In this document: positions 63,291 through 64,000 of the stretch, piece after piece
Numbering within the stretch: position 1 is the stretch's first letter
How the letters are laid out: each line of letters starts with the position of its first letter
Assembly (NCBI GenBank): GCA_944384905.1
Contig: CALWVE010000028.1
Coordinates: forward strand, 1 to 64,000
Direction of reading: 5' to 3'
DNA: 64,000 nucleotides
From: an uncultured Clostridia bacterium
GTDB lineage: Bacteria > Bacillota > Clostridia > Oscillospirales > Acutalibacteraceae
The notes under the pieces: model-generated
The model's input: the letters and a program-made list of their open reading frames with translations, nothing else
Database searches by the model: none
Told to the model about the DNA's origin: nothing
Translations under genes and position numbers: made by a program

Positions 63291-64000
63291 ATGACATCCA
63301 GAGAACGTGTGCGCAATATTATCGAGCACCGTCCGGCCGATCAGGTCGCCGTACATTTTAACCCGCCGCACGCCAGCGATATTACAAGCGTGGGCGTAAA
63401 ACTGGTGAAGCCCGCCGGCGTTCCGGACGCCTACTTTGAGTGGGGCACCCATCCCGAACTGATGAATCAGCTCGATCATTTCAACGGCGAAGTTCATCTC
63501 GACTACTTCGGCAACATCATCGGCCGCCTCAACGGCATCACCAAGGGCGAATGCGTAAAAGGCGCGCTGACCGACTGGGAAGATCTTGAAACCTACGAGC
63601 TGCCGCAGATCGACACTTCCGTTTTTAGTGCCGAAGCAGCAGAAAAATATAAAGCTTGTGACCAGTATGTTGTGGTCGGTTCCCCGTTCTCCGTTTTCTC
63701 TATTCTGCGCGATGCCCGTCTGATGACCAACGCGCTGATGGATACCGTGCTCGAGCCGGAAAACGTAGAAGAATTCCTGCAGAAAATTCTGGCCCGCAAC
63801 CTCGAATTGGTTGAAGCCATCAAAGATTTCGGCGCCGATGCGCTGATGTTCTGGGATGACTGGGGAACGCAGGACAGAACCTTCATCAGCCCCAACACCT
63901 TCCGCGAACTGTTCAAGCCGATCTACAAGCAGATCGCCGACCGCCTGCACAGCTACAACATGCACCTGATCGTGCATTCCTGCGGCTACAACTATGCCTT
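63291..64000 (+). CDS. URO-D-family protein, C-terminally cut by the window end
   Basis: The first 236 residues are visible (MTSRERVRNIIEHRPADQVA onward). The family features are YFGNIIGRLNGITKGECVKGAL, VVVGSPFSVFSILRDARLMT, GADALMFWDDWGTQDRTFISP and near the edge HLIVHSCGYNYA, where HSCG is the His-x-Cys zinc pattern of corrinoid methyltransferases, unlike the neighbouring paralogue. GGGGAGG lies upstream of the ATG. It has its own promoter with direct repeats. The gene continues past the window. Confidence 0.85.
   Translation, partial: MTSRERVRNIIEHRPADQVAVHFNPPHASDITSVGVKLVKPAGVPDAYFEWGTHPELMNQLDHFNGEVHLDYFGNIIGRLNGITKGECVKGALTDWEDLETYELPQIDTSVFSAEAAEKYKACDQYVVVGSPFSVFSILRDARLMTNALMDTVLEPENVEEFLQKILARNLELVEAIKDFGADALMFWDDWGTQDRTFISPNTFRELFKPIYKQIADRLHSYNMHLIVHSCGYNYA

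Overview
The window looks like chromosomal DNA of a moderately GC-rich anaerobic Firmicute of the class Clostridia, most likely a gut Oscillospiraceae/Ruminococcaceae-type bacterium. This is inferred from strong GGAGG ribosome sites, SAM-I and FMN riboswitches of Firmicute type, Rex and NiaR regulators, a bifunctional AdhE, a VanR/VanS-like two-component system, a LexA with its own promoter, and many host- or plant-glycan hydrolases. No rRNA, tRNA, CRISPR array or prophage was seen. The only mobile DNA is a sliver of an IS3-type element at the left edge.

Layout. 1-8.6 kb: an IS end, a URO-D-family protein, and a divergent glycoside hydrolase cluster (GH2-GH95 leftward, GH36 rightward). 8.6-12.7 kb: M32 carboxypeptidase, sodium-coupled SNF transporter and threonine aldolase. 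12.9-20.5 kb (leftward): small membrane protein, aroB, recD2, comF, mreB homologue, double GNAT, DUF1848. 20.7-25.2 kb (leftward): a repeat-containing cell-surface protein, metK under a SAM-I riboswitch, and ribU under an FMN riboswitch. 25.2-37.2 kb (leftward): tuf, fusA, rpsG, rpsL, rpoC, rpoB. 37.4-41.6 kb (rightward): a candidate small RNA, an SGNH hydrolase, and an MFS exporter with an ArsR-type regulator. 41.8-47.7 kb: GH31, divergent lexA, GH172 and a purine permease. 47.8-51.7 kb (leftward): an operon of two unusual CobW-like GTPases, a HAD phosphatase and a glycerol-1-phosphate dehydrogenase relative. 51.8-57.9 kb (leftward): niaR-traX-MATE and rex-adhE. 58.5-64 kb (rightward): a two-component system, a C39-like secreted protease, a PsiE-like membrane protein and two URO-D-family genes, the last cut by the window end.

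How it fits together. The hydrolases (alpha-fucosidase, GH2, alpha-galactosidase, GH31, GH172) lack signal peptides and indicate intracellular breakdown of imported oligosaccharides; no sugar transporter or dedicated sugar regulator lies beside them. Rex plus AdhE indicates NADH-controlled ethanol formation. NiaR, RibU and MetK point to sensing or scavenging of niacin, riboflavin and methionine/SAM.

The most notable unexplained signals are: (1) two copies of a modular five-hairpin repeat (12669-12835 and 41576-41740) whose stems differ in sequence but keep pairing; (2) a promoter-terminator pair antisense to the rpoB leader that predicts a roughly 80-nt RNA; (3) a metallochaperone-like operon whose two GTPases both lack the normal NKxD motif; (4) four 11-bp phased direct repeats upstream of the C39 gene; (5) an S12 protein carrying Arg at the position of the streptomycin-resistance residue Lys88; (6) an FMN riboswitch placed directly behind the tuf stop codon.
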